Assembly: GCA_022702545.1 (NCBI GenBank)
Contig: JAHRBC010000004.1
Coordinates: 2,542,001 to 2,606,000, forward strand
Direction: 5' to 3'
Origin: Phycomyces nitens
Lineage: Eukaryota > Mucoromycota > Mucoromycetes > Mucorales > Phycomycetaceae
DNA: 64,000 nucleotides
The notes beneath the pieces are model-generated. The model did not search any database. It saw nothing but the letters and a program-made list of their open reading frames with translations, and had not been told where the DNA came from. The position numbers and the translations under genes were made by a program. Shown here one piece after another: positions 22,296 through 33,200 of this stretch; within the stretch, counting starts at the first letter, position 1; every line of letters begins with the position of its first letter.

Positions 22296-24020
22296 ATGTT
22301 CAATTCGATCCGCACGAACCCGATTTTACAAAGCCCTCATGTTCCTCAACACCAGACGAGGTCTGGATTCCTGGGGCACATCAAGCCGTCTCCTTCCTTT
22401 AAAGACATTTCATTGGCATCGGCAACTTCGATAAAGGCATTCTTTGGCCGATCATTCACACACCTCGCCAGCGCACAAGTTGGGATATCAGACTCACCTT
22501 TACCAGAACGCATCAAACCCAAACTCATAACAAACTCCAAGAAACCCAAGAGGCTGCCATCAGAGCCATTAGTTTACTACGATGGTCCATGTGAGACACT
22601 GGATCAATTACCAGACGACAAGCTTCAATGGATCAAAGACTCCTCTCCAGCAGAAGGTGTTGGGGTCCCACATCTCTCCAGACACTCGATTTTTCCAATT
22701 GTCCTTCGCAAACCTCACAAGGAGCACATGAGGTAAGCTTGTCTAAATACCCATGAAAGAAAAAAAAAGAACCATAATAAATGCATCTTTATGCTTGTCG
22801 AATCAAGTGTGGCACAGTCTTCAGATGGTAAACAAGCCAAGGCCATGTTTTATCTTCAAGGTAGAATCAAGTCTCTGTAAATTGTAACCAAAAACGATTG
22901 TGTTATTGATTAAACGCATAGTACTTCAGGTTATTGCCAAGAACCATACCAAACGTAATAATTACATGCTCAGATGTGTCCGTAATGATAAATTATTCTT
23001 ATTTTACCCTTGTCAATTGGTTTGTGTTTAGCCAGCCATTTTAGATGCTCTGTTGAATGCGATCGATCAATATTTGTGGGCAGTTTTGGATCGAGCGAGA
23101 AATGTGGCAAGAACACGATTCAGACAGAACTCGAAGAGACGTTTCTATGGTAACGATATCCAATCTTCAAACACGTGTTCTGCTGTACTGATGATTTCTT
23201 GAAGTGATATTGATGAACCATCCTCAATCACTCTTAAAGTATATTCTCAGCCAAGATCAAGGATCCATCGCATTAGCAATCGTACTCCAGAAGAGTGTGT
23301 GGGTCAACATCGGTTTGATGCGACCCTGGAACGCTGTGACAAGAAGCTGCGGCGATACACCCTTGAAGGTGGAGAGTCTGGCTCAGGTGCTACATACCAA
23401 GTATTGGTTGTGTTTGGCACGTATGTCAGCCACCAGGCTCAAACCCTTTTGACTAATAGGCCTGTATTTGCTGGCTACATGACACTCTATGTCCGTGGGC
23501 AGAGATCGGCTGTAAGTGGAAGATGAGGATCAGTAAAGAATTTGGGGATCTAATGATTGCAAATATTCAAAGAAATGGAATCGGTATTGGGCTGTTTTGT
23601 TTGGCACTGATCTGAGGCTATATGATTTTGAGGCCAAAGAGGTAAACAAGTAATTCGACAAGGATTTGGGGGAAATTATAGCTTGCTTATATTATATTCC
23701 AGACACGTCCCCCAGTCGACACAATACCATTGGCATGTTTTCTATATGGCTTTAGGCCACCGGTTGAAGATGATGATGGGCAGGTCGATGTGGGTGCACA
23801 TGGCTTGGCACTGCAATTCTCCAAACTGGCTGCAGGCTTACGAGGAGAAAAAGAGGGTGATGATATATGGTTGGAGTGCAGAGTATATGTCTTGCCGGAC
23901 TCTGTAAAAATGTCCCAGGAGTGGGAAAATGCATTTGAATACGTGAGGTCTCTGTTGACAGGTTTCCGGGACACAGAAGTTGTGCCGCCTCAGATAGTTC
24001 CAAGCCGATATCTGTGGTAG
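22296..24020 (+). CDS. Anillin-like protein with anillin-homology and PH domains
   Basis: Six exons (22296-22732, 22808-22860, 23032-23149, 23205-23511, 23573-23641, 23703-24020) give 433 residues. The N-terminal ~145 residues are basic and Ser/Pro-rich. The middle fits an anillin-homology/C2-like region (SHFRCSVECDRS, then long beta-rich stretches to about residue 305). The C-terminus is a PH domain, beginning GYMTLYVRGQ and passing KWNRYWAVLFGTDLRLYDF, the conserved W.RYWAVL...L.LYDF core. Anillin, Mid1/Mid2 and Bud4 relatives scaffold septins and the contractile ring at the cell cortex. At 433 residues it is much shorter than those, and has no room for a long actin/myosin-binding N-terminus. 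Intron 4 has a CTAAT branch-like site. The AHD assignment is weaker than the PH one. Confidence 0.75.
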
Positions 24021-24269
24021 ACTGAGCATTGAATTACCCAAAAGGAATTTTTAGAGGCTATAGATTCCATTTAATTATTATTGCTGTTATTATTATATAT
24101 TAGATGAATTATAAAAGATGAAAAAAGCTGGTGATACACATACACTTCTTACCCAGATATTGACGCATTCTATTTTAGAATCGTTTTTTCTTCTTCTCCT
24201 TCTTCCAGTGGATATACACATACTTTTGATTAAACTGTAAATCCAATGTTACAAAATACAGTAGATTAG

Positions 24270-25287
24270 ATGATTAAATTTATTGTGAGTCATACAGGGG
24301 AGAAAAGGTTGCTAGCTTGGGGAGCTTTCATGGTTTCAAGTACTGTTTGTAATTCAGCACCTGTCAAATTACCGAACTTCTCAATGTACAAATCCTATTG
24401 TCTGTGTACAATCTGGATCAAATTTTGTGCCCAATGCTGTGAATATCTGCATTTTCAGAGACCCAGACAAACCGGCCGGATCAGACGATGTCTGTGCAGC
24501 AAAGAGGCTGAGATCCAAGACTATACAGATTGGAGTCCGTGGGCAATACTAGGCCAGATGCCGTATACGCTGTCAGAGTTGGTGGGTACCTTTTTTTTTC
24601 TGCGCAGAACAAATGCTGTGTTTCCTATAGGTTGTACAATGTGGCGTAGTAGGCGAGATGCTAGTACTGATCAAGTCAACTTTTTCCGTTTCATAGAATA
24701 AATGCTACGTCTGCTGGGTAAACAAAGCCAAGGTACGAACCCAGATGCCGAGTCCTGGCTGAACAGAGCCTTGGTGCCTAGTACAATAAAATATATATAT
24801 ATAAAAGGGGGGAGCTTTGTTGGCTGAGAATAAATGTTTTTTTCCCTGGCTTGAATATGCCTGATCAACACTCGTTTGTGGGTGATTGGCAAAAAGATGT
24901 ACATATTATGAATATTTCAAATCCTAATTAAATTGTTTTTTTTAAAGGGACCCGTTCCAGGCTCATCATTATGTCCATACTACCCACTCGAGTTAAATAC
25001 AAGATTTGTTCAAATAGCTAGTTGAGTATTTGTTCGAATCTGACATGTTAATATCTCATAGATTGTCGCACGAATACATGTACAATTTACACTGGCACAA
25101 TAATAACCAATCATTGAATAGTGCATACAAGACTGAATCTTGTGGAGCTATCGATGTGTTTCCGCAGAGACCAACAGGGAGGAAAACGAGACCTACGCAT
25201 GCTAAACCCACGGAAGATATCCGCACTGTAGATCCTCATAATATGCCCATGGACTCGTTGGTGGGATTATTATTTAGGCTTTCCTGA
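24270..25287 (+). other. Unresolved region: possible small split gene or gene remnant
   Basis: The base composition is less AT-rich than the surroundings, and several short stretches look coding in different frames. One starts at the ATG at 24270 (MIKFIVSHTGEKRLLAWG). A later one (around EIQDYTDWSPWAIL, near 24510-24550) is in the same long frame. Others occur near 24630-24700, 24720-24790, 24950-25010 and 25130-25285 (ending MDSLVGLLFRLS). I could not join them into one model without stops, so this is either a gene with unusual splicing or a decayed one. Confidence 0.3.
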
Positions 25288-27036
25288 TGAAGACTAAACC
25301 CTGGCGGAATACAGCCGGTTGAATGAATAAAGCAAAGAAATAAAGATCTCTAATTCAATATCAAGGGAATAGGGTAACAAATATCCCAAGAGAAATTTCA
25401 TACAGAATGTTCTGTAGACTATTATAGTCCAGTTGATGTAGGACCCAAGATATTTTACGAGTTTATCCTATAGGATATGACAAACTTTTTTAAATAGTCC
25501 CAGTACTGACCATGGTAGTTTTATAGAAAATCATGGAAAATATTTCTACAGATCCTTTGACAGAGGAATAGTAATAAAGGAGAGAAAAATAATGGCAAAA
25601 CACTAATCTTTATTTATTCTTGCACAAAAGACCCCCAACCTTTTATTTTTGTTTTTTTGTTATATGAATTTGTTCCCTAAGGACAGCCGGTGCTCGTCCG
25701 GCCCAAAGGACAGCTATATAAAGAAAAAGGAGAGAGCCGTAGCACCGCTCAAGATACATGGTCAGGATTACCTTTGTCTGACAAAAGGGTTCACAATCGT
25801 CATAAGCAATCCATATAAGCGTTCTTGAGTCTTTATTAGTCAACACGGCCGCCGTAGTATACTGATTGTCTGAGGAAATATACAGATTTAATTATATATA
25901 CACTTTTCAATGATGAATGCCTTGATAAAGGAAACTCTGGTAACACGACAATTGTTGTTTTATAAAAAGAATAATAATACAAATAGAATATTCGCTCATT
26001 CTTTTGCTGTAAAACAACAAAAAAAGTTAATTCTATATTCGCACAAAAATATACTTATATTTTCCTAATCTAATCCCTAGTAACCAAACATCCATCATAA
26101 CAATGTCCTTTTTTTTCCTTCTTCCTGTTAAGGGTGCTGATATGGTGGAGATTGCAGTAGATCAGGATTAATAACAGGTTATTTTTAGGACCAAAAACTG
26201 TTTCATATAGTAAATTGTACAAGGTCTTTAAAAGATATTTAATAACGCTAATATTAGGGGCACGACGTTTTGATATCACTGGACATTTTGATTGTGACTT
26301 GCTGTCCGGTGTCTGACAAATGCCGATTTTTGAATCCTATCTCGTGAATGTAACTTTTGTAGGGAGCCTTTTGGTCAAATAATTAGTGAACTTCTATTGC
26401 CATAAAGCAGCAAAAGAAGAAGAAGAAGAGGACATCACGACTTGTTTTTTTTTGAGAGTCTTCTATTTTATAAAGTGAAAAAAGTTGGTGCGAACCCAAG
26501 AAAGCACATCCTGTAGCCATCTCTTTGAAAAGAGGTGGGACAGATGATCTAAAGGCTTCTTGGTTCGACCGGAGAGAAAGTAAAGTCCAGCAGAGAACGA
26601 CAGAGAAGCAGCTGGAAAGACATGCTGGGTTACAGCAGAACCTGAGAGGAAGAAGAAAGAGCAAACACTGACCGAGATCTGGAGGGAAAGACTGGGAACT
26701 CATTGGAATGCCCCCGCGCGCAATGACAATGAGCTTCATGATGAGGATGATAGCATAATATCATTACCATGGCCCGCTCCAAGGCAATGAGAAAAAGGGA
26801 ACATGGGTGGGGACAAAGAAGGAACCGTGACATATTGACAAACTCTTCACTCTATCTTCCCCAAACAAAGTGAGATAAATGCAAAAGAGTCGTGCTAATA
26901 ACCACTACTGTTTCTTCCCTATAATATCGGTCAACAACGCTAAATATAAAGAAAATATATCTGATTTAGTTAGCTGTAGCTATATTCTTCTTTATGTGTG
27001 GACATTTGCACTAAAAAAAATTATTTGAATTTAGTA
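25288..27036. other. 1.7-kb intergenic region, no gene seen
   Basis: AT-rich with occasional better-balanced stretches (25680-25860, 26400-26830), but no frame with family resemblance or supported splicing. A 118-codon frame on the minus strand (26383-26739) is cysteine- and phenylalanine-rich and looks like chance. Confidence 0.5.
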
Positions 27037-27400
27037 ATGGAAGTGTATATTGAAACCGAAAGATATCCGAGCTTAATCAAATTATGTGATAAACATAATG
27101 AAGATAATGTTAAAGCCTACACTAGGAAACACGTACATTTCCAACCAGCTCAGCTCAACTTGTGCAAAAAACAAAATTGCTTGTACTAATAACGTTTTAT
27201 AGGATATCAACATTTGTAAATCTAATGATAATAATGACAACAACACTTTTGATTATAACTGTAATGATGAAGAAGATGATGACAATCTATCAAGGCAATT
27301 CCATAAATATAACCACGAAACATTTATATCAAAAAAAACACGGTTTTTTTTAATGCTGATGACGATCTTTATGAAATCCTGTAGGATCAACTCCACCTAG
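27037..27400 (+). CDS. Possible small acidic protein, two exons, perhaps frameshifted
   Basis: Exons 27037-27132 and 27203-27400 join in phase 0 to 97 residues. The intron starts GTACAT and has a near-perfect TACTAAT branch site 16 nt before its TAG end, the best evidence that this is real. The first exon reads MEVYIETERYPSLIKLCDKH; the second is Asn/Asp-rich (around NDEEDDDN). Near the end, an A8 run and a T8 run lie close together. One base more in the T run would change the tail from a hydrophobic stretch to an acidic one (NADDDLYEIL, then stop). This could be a true frameshift, a homopolymer sequencing error, or neither. An upstream exon is possible (TTTAG directly before TA-ATG). Family unknown. 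Confidence 0.35.
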
Positions 27401-27841
27401 TTGTAGTATAAAAACTCTTTTTTACTAATATTGGTTGTGTAGATCCTTGTAAGATGCTCTGTTCTTAAAGGAAAAATGAATACAGTGATAAACAAAATAA
27501 ATTAACTTTGGGGCTACAAACCTGGACAAACTGCGCAATACCGTAGTTGAGAAATGCATTGATTTCAAATGTGAAGTTTGACATCAATTTATATACAATC
27601 AAATTTCATAAAGTATTGCGCGTATTTCTTCTCCCAAAATAATAAACGATCTGGCAAAAAATGCGGATAATAATGACTATAGATTGATTGACATTTTAAT
27701 CAACTGGTGAGTTGTCAATTGAACTCAATAATAATAACACAGGACTAACATTTCACTCTTCTCTCTCTCTCTCTGTCATGCCGTGTCAGCCACTATTACT
27801 TTCTTCTTCTCCCAGTATTTAGGTCTTTATTATCATTGGTC

Positions 27842-27950
27842 GCTCTCATGGGTAGACTATATATATATGCCAACAGGAGCCAGGCCTTTACACTCACAAA
27901 AATAAAAATATAAAAATAATAAACTAATTTTACCTGACCACCCCTAATAT
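27842..27950 (+). mobile_element. Fragment related to the spacer of the 3.7-3.9 kb inverted repeat
   Basis: From CTCTCATGGGTAGAC to ACCTGACCACCCCTAATAT it follows 3779-3871 with substitutions and small AT insertions, and ends in the same TGACCACCCCTAATAT motif. It is a second, diverged copy of a dispersed repeat. Confidence 0.75.
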
Positions 27951-28261
27951 ATTACTTGTAATTCTTTCATCAACAAATTCACTTTTACCTATTGCCCATA
28001 AAAGGATTTGCCACTTTTATTTTCCAAATTTAGAAGTGCACATGTGAATAGTTGCTTGTTATTGGTGAATGTCCTCAAACGGTCTTTTTGGAAGAAAAAG
28101 ACATCAATATGGACAGAATAGGAGCCAAAAATCCGGAAATCCTCTGTGTGTCCATACGATCCTTTGCCATCCCCCATATCTTTCTGACCAGACAATCCCA
28201 AGCATCATTTGCCTAACATTTTTTATTAGTATTATTTGCCAGTCACTTATCCAAACAATGT

Positions 28262-28287
28262 AAAAAAAAAAAAAAAAAAAAAAAAAG
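28262..28287 (+). repeat. Poly(A) run of about 26
   Basis: A long uninterrupted A tract followed by GAGGGGG. No retroposed gene is recognisable directly upstream, so a processed-transcript tail is not supported. Confidence 0.9.
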
Positions 28288-28345
28288 AGGGGGATTGTGA
28301 GTCTTTAGAGATGATGTAGCGTCACATGAAACCAAAGTCCGATCT

Positions 28346-28347
<2 letters not shown>

Positions 28348-28382
<35 letters not shown>
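28348..28382 (+). repeat. TA dinucleotide microsatellite
   Basis: About seventeen TA units, roughly 200 bp upstream of the PRL start codon. Confidence 0.95.
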
Positions 28383-28385
<3 letters not shown>

Positions 28386-28575
28386 AGTGTTCTTTGTCTC
28401 CCTATTCTTTGCCTCTTCTTCTTCTTCTTTCTCTTCCTTTGTGTGTGTGTTTGTCTTGCTGGTCAACATATGAAACGCTCTTCTGGTCTTCAGCCCGATC
28501 AAATCTCCTTTGTTATTTCTGGAATTCGTGACATGGTCCTTCCATAACTACTTTATATAATATTCTCTGTCTGCC

Positions 28576-29152
28576 ATGATTCATAACGACAAACGCACTG
28601 GGCACAATAGCTCACCATTGGGACGCATGCTCTCCCTCATCGACTCCCCTCATTCTCCCATCCGCTTCCTTATCCTCGACTGCCCCACCGAGAGTACGCT
28701 GGGGTATTATATAGACGAGTTCATCCAACTCAGCGTCTCGACAGTTGTTCGATGCTGCCAACCAACCTACAGTGTGACGAGACTACAGGAGCATGAAATC
28801 CAAGTGATAGATCTACCATTCAAAGATGGAGGAGTGGTGAGTTTAGTTTGTTTGTCTGCATGATATCTAAACCATCCAATAGCCACCACCACAGGTAGTC
28901 CGCGAATGGCTGTCACTCGTAGAACAAGCAAGAGATCAAGAAGACCAACAGACCATCGCTGTTCATTGCGTGGCAGGACTAGGAAGAGCACCTGTGCTGG
29001 TGGCCATTGCATTGATAGAAATGGGGGTCAAGCCATTGGATGCCATCGAGTTTATTCGAAAGTCAAGACGGGGGGCATTCAACAAACCCCAGATTGCGTA
29101 TCTCGTAAGTCTTATAGACCCAATATATACAAGTTGCTCACATTTTTTGGAT

Positions 29153-29186
<34 letters not shown>

Positions 29187-29323
29187 TCTATCTCTAGGAC
29201 ACCTACAAGCGCACCATGAAACCAAGATCATCTGGATCTCACTATTCTCTCCGGTCTTCGCTCGAACGCATGTTTAAGTTTGGAGGCACAAAAACTGTCG
29301 CACCTGTCTCACAGCATATCTGA
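28576..29323 (+). CDS. PRL-type (PTP4A) protein tyrosine phosphatase
   Basis: Three exons (28576-28836, 28883-29104, 29198-29323) give 202 residues. The catalytic P-loop is HCVAGLGRAPV (Cys116, Arg122), identical to the PRL signature including Ala after the Arg. The general-acid loop reads LPFKDGG (Asp84), and KSRRGAFNKPQIAYL matches the PRL 'RRGAFN' helix. PRLs are small phosphatases that also bind CNNM magnesium transporters. Animal PRLs end in a CAAX box for farnesylation. This protein instead has a ~42-residue extension, basic and Ser-rich, ending HI-stop with no Cys, so it is not expected to be prenylated. Intron 2 carries a TC microsatellite as its pyrimidine tract. The exon-exon joins restore the family alignment. 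Confidence 0.92.
29154..29196 (+). repeat. TC microsatellite inside PRL intron 2
   Basis: About twenty TC units interrupted twice by TATC, running directly into the acceptor CTCTAG. It serves as an extreme polypyrimidine tract. Confidence 0.9.
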
Positions 29324-29409
29324 CTTTATATATATTATATATATATATATATTATATCTTTAACATTAAAGCAATCATTTTTCATCTTCTTGGCTTTCTT
29401 GTGATCCTG

Positions 29410-29874
29410 CTAGGGACTCCTTTGAGGAGGAGTGTAGACAGGAGGAAGGTCCTGGATCCATGGGTCAATCGATGTTGAGCATGGACAGGCATGTATGAAT
29501 TCTTTGGCTGGAGGGGCTGAGGGAAGCGGCATCTCCAGATGGACTGCAGGTGGGTCGTGCGTCCATGATATCGTTGTCGGGGTCTGTAAAGGGCTAGGTG
29601 GACAAGGTGCGACTGCGGTGGGTTTGCTATAGGGTCGTCCACCACAGCGCCAGTAGATATAGAGTCCTGTCACTACCACAAAGGACACCATAAAACCCCC
29701 AGCCAGCGAAAGTACCACTCCTAGGGTCCTAATCTCATTTTCATCGGTATGGATAGTCGTCAATAGCCGCGAGCTCACCTCGCCTGAAACAGTAGTCGTC
29801 GCAAACATCAAGGACATGAAAACCAAAAAGAGCCAACCCCACCCCACAGTTAATACATCTCCTTTTTGGCTCAT
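29410..29874 (-). CDS. Single-pass membrane protein with C-terminal PPVY motif
   Basis: A single exon of 154 residues starts at the ATG at 29874. A signal peptide comes first (hydrophobic about residues 12-30, likely cleaved near VSG). A short lumenal part and a second hydrophobic helix follow (about residues 52-76, LSLAGGFMVSFVVVTGLYIYW), then a Cys-Gly-Gly-Arg juxtamembrane stretch and a Pro-rich cytoplasmic tail. The tail ends LPPVYTPPQRSP. PPxY motifs bind WW domains of Nedd4/Rsp5 ubiquitin ligases, and many fungal membrane adaptors have this layout. That it recruits Rsp5 is inference. A CPC in the tail could be palmitoylated. No family is recognised. Confidence 0.6.
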   Translation of the reverse strand: MSQKGDVLTVGWGWLFLVFMSLMFATTTVSGEVSSRLLTTIHTDENEIRTLGVVLSLAGGFMVSFVVVTGLYIYWRCGGRPYSKPTAVAPCPPSPLQTPTTISWTHDPPAVHLEMPLPSAPPAKEFIHACPCSTSIDPWIQDLPPVYTPPQRSP

Positions 29875-29998
29875 ATATATTCACCTCTTATTGTTACAGC
29901 AATATCATGCACAGAAGAGGGGTGATAAATATATCTTTGCCTTATTTTCATTACAGCTAAAGAAGTTTTATTTTCAATTCACAAAACCAAATCTCCAA

Positions 29999-31037
29999 TT
30001 ATTCCGTATCATAAAAGTCAATATGCGCTCCTGACCGATACTCAGCCTTGTCCACCAGTCTGATCAACTTGCGAGCCGAGTCTTCCATCTTGACCAGTTT
30101 GCCCTAATCAATGTCTATTAGAGCATGTCAAACCAACAGACGCCTTTACCTTGCTGGCCATGTCGCTATATATCTCTCTTTGTTCCTCACTTCCAATTGT
30201 CCTGCGTACACTGGCCTGCATCTCATTGTCGAGTGGGCCTGGCGCATAAGACAGGGTCCTAATAGAACTCTAAAGGGGGGGACAAGTTTAGATCAGGTTT
30301 GTTGAGCGAGATCATACTTACTTCTTCTTCTGCCAGAACACTCAAGAGCATATCCCTGGCAGCCTTTCCGGTAGCATACAGTCCCCAGTTTGGATAGGCC
30401 TTTACGGCTAGCAATGATGAAATGTTCACAATTGTCAGGGCAGGTGGAAATGGTGCTGGCTGGTCAGGATCAAATGGTTTTTCTTTCAATAGATTGACAA
30501 ACCCTGATCTTTATACACACATACATTGATCAACCAAAGTTCATTTACAACTATAGATAAAACTTACACCAATGTGATGTAGGACGCAATATTCACATTC
30601 ACATAGCTCTGGATCTCGGCTGCAGTGTATTCCCCAATAGTCTTTGATAGATCTCCGGTGGTTCCTGCATTGTTAATCAGCACAGCCCTGGTCAGGACAG
30701 GATAGCCTGTTTGGATGGTCTATTACGGGTACATTTTAACATGGTTACAAGATATCCAATGACACCAATATAATAATACCTCGATCAACTGCTTGATTTT
30801 TGTAAAGATAGTGTCATGGGCCTCTGACGCAGTTTCAAGAGAAACATCAGATACGACCAGAGTGTTAATGTTGTCATTTTGTTTGACTGACTGTGCAACA
30901 TTCTCAAGCTCATTGGCATTTCGGCCAACCAAGATCACCGTAGTTTTGTGTTTGGCTGCTTCTGATACTGCCTTTGCAATCTCAGTTCCGAATCCTCGAT
31001 TGGCTCCAGTGATTATGAATAATGAATGAGGCTGCAT
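29999..31037 (-). CDS. Sepiapterin-reductase-like short-chain dehydrogenase
   Basis: Five exons (31037-30780, 30719-30568, 30508-30322, 30269-30150, 30103-29999) give 273 residues, the classical SDR size. The Rossmann start is TGANRGFG (TGxxxGxG), then NNAG after the fourth strand, and the catalytic Ser/Tyr/Lys set in NISSLLAV...LYATGKAARD. The LSYAPGPLDNEM stretch and the C-terminus are typical of the sepiapterin reductase/fungal YIR035C group. It should be an NADP(H)-dependent carbonyl reductase in the cytosol; the true substrate cannot be read. The exon 2/3 join uses donor GT|GTAAGT and acceptor AAAG|A, the only choice that keeps the frame. An in-frame ATG at 31148 would add 37 unlike-domain residues and was not chosen. 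Confidence 0.9.
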
Positions 31038-31354
31038 GTTCAATTTTATGTCTTTAAAAAAAATAAAAGATTGAATACGTGTATACCCTTTGTTTTTCTG
31101 TTCTTGCTTTGACCATCGCGTTTGAATCTCAGTGGCATTTGACTGCATATATCATATTAGTAGATTTTGAAAATATATGTATTGAATTAAAACTCTAATG
31201 CAATACCCTCGCGTTCCACACTGTCTACAACATCTGCCAAGGTGCGCGTATTACATGCGCTATTTTCCTTGCTTTTGGGACACAATTGATCACTTGTTAA
31301 AAAAAAAGAGCGATTAAATGATCCCTAAATATATCCAACTGAACATTTTATTTC

Positions 31355-33200
31355 TTATATCTGAGAATATGGGTTGTAGGCAAGTAAATTATTGCTCTGG
31401 CTAGTGTGTACCACTGTTTTGAACTTTAGGAGATCTTTGGTGGCAATTGACCGGATTTCATCATAGAGCTCGTGCACATTTCTATAACTTTTTGTGGCCA
31501 TAAGAGAGGCCGCGATACCAGTTACATGAGGACAGGCCATACTAATGAAGGGTCAGTTATATAGGTCTTATAACATCAATATATATATATATATATATCT
31601 ACCTTGTTCCATCAAGAGACTGAATGGCAGTCGAGCTTCCTATCCAGGTGCTTTTGATATTTGCTCCAGGTGCATACACATGAACGCATTGGCCGACATT
31701 GGAAAAGGTAGGAACTTCGTCATTGATGTTCGTGGCCCCAACCACGAATACATCTTGGTTGGACGAGGGGGAGAAGTAACAAGCATCTGTCCCGGCATTA
31801 CCGGCTGATACAAAGATAGGTATATTGTAATCCCGAGCTGCTTTGCTCAAGACCTCATCAATCATCCTTGATTTTGGCCCACTCAGTGACAGATTTATCA
31901 CACTCTTGCCGGGCTCGGCCGTCTCGATTACATGCGTGATCCCCTTGATCAGACTTGCAGTCGTTCCATCGCCTGATCGACCCAAGATCTTGACAGACCG
32001 AATATTTGCACTCTTTGCAATACCATACGTTCGTCCAGCAATCTTTCCAGCAACATGGGTACCTGTTGGTGGTATTGATGTCAGCCATTTCACACAATCT
32101 AATTTATCCAGAACCACTCACCATGACCGCCCATGTCAGTTTCAGGTTCACTATAAACCAGATTAAGCGATAATGAAGCGCGCTTCTCGAAATCAGAATG
32201 TTCAGCATTGACACCAGTATCCAGCACATAGACATTTATTCCAGATCTATCGCATAGTTTGCTATTAGAAACAAGAATATTCATTAAATAGTATTGCTTT
32301 ACCCGGCCATCTCATCATAACCATAAGTATCAAATGTCCCCGAAAGTCGCTGGCTAATACGCGACAGTCCCCAATCTGGCGAGGGTGAGGTTCTTGGGGT
32401 GGATCTCTTTTGGAACTAAAAGTGATATTTTTACATACAAAAAGCCGCAAATATTAGTAAGAAACCAAGTTCTATACATGTGGTCAAGTATCATGAATTC
32501 CATACATGCTCTTCTGGTAATATGATGCTGGATTTGTAGACATTATTGGGCTCGATATAGTCAATATTTTGCTGATCACTCAGGTATTTCAAAAAGCTCT
32601 TGTCATGAAATACTCCAGTCATTACTGTGAACCCGGGTTCAACACTGAGAGGTTCCAGTAAGAGTCCAAGTCCCATGCTGTCCGCATAGACAAAGCTTCC
32701 ATCATCTTTATCTGCACCTTTTTCATAATAATCTCTGTCCTCATCGTTGTCATCGTTGTCGTCGTCATCGCCATTGTCGTCGTCGTCTTCATTATCATCA
32801 TCATCATTATCATCATCTTCTCCTTCGTCTGCGTCTCTATCCTCGTTGTTATCGACTTTTGATGCGTCTCTTTTGCTTTGAGCATTATTCCTGTGCACCC
32901 TGGCAACATTTCGTATGCGTCTTTTAGTCAGGGCTCGTCTTATGTGTTTGTGTTTTTCGATTGTAAAGGTTCGGTGCTGAGAGAGAACAAAGGAATTTGC
33001 CACTACAGAGTATATAGACAAATGCATAAATACAACATATCTCTAGTCAGCTGTCATCCATCATTTTAAAAAAACCACATACTATCTGTTCCGTTGACAA
33101 AATCTTTGAACCTGATGATATGAGTTGGCATGTACGTTGCATGGTACTGTGCAAATGCAGATGCCACCGTAAAGGTAAGACCAATAATAATCACTTTCAT
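31355..33200 (-). CDS. Secreted subtilisin-like serine protease with polyacidic propeptide insert
   Basis: Six exons (33200-33083, 33002-32506, 32415-32303, 32261-32122, 32062-31603, 31541-31355) give 504 residues. A signal peptide (residues 1-18) is followed by an inhibitor I9 propeptide split by a striking acidic stretch (about residues 90-130, nearly all Asp/Asn/Glu). The second I9 half follows (GFTVMTGVFHDKSFLKYL), then a proteinase-K-type S8 domain. The catalytic triad is Asp257 (VLDTGV), His292 (GHGTHVAG) and Ser443 (GTSMACPH), with the oxyanion Asn in SAGNAG. It is probably secreted or vacuolar, and active after propeptide removal. The acidic block is encoded by GAY/AAY repeats and may bind Ca2+ or modulate propeptide release (inference). 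Confidence 0.95.
31578..31598 (+). repeat. TA microsatellite in last intron of the subtilase
   Basis: About ten TA units just downstream of the donor of intron 5, inside the intron. Confidence 0.85.

Larger units (their letters stand above)
27401..28575. other. Intergenic region with microsatellites and a repeat fragment
   Basis: It holds a short TC run near 27763, the repeat fragment at 27842-27950, a 26-nt A run (28262-28287) and a 35-nt TA run (28348-28382). No gene is seen. The TA run and following pyrimidine-rich DNA lie in the promoter area of the PRL phosphatase. Confidence 0.7.

Noticed and set aside
26383..26739. 118-codon minus-strand frame
   Set aside because: Composition dominated by Phe, Leu, Cys and Ser as in antisense or random sequence; no motif, no splice support.
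28262..28287. Poly(A) run as the tail of a processed retrogene
   Set aside because: No recognisable coding or SINE-like sequence upstream and no target-site duplication found by eye.
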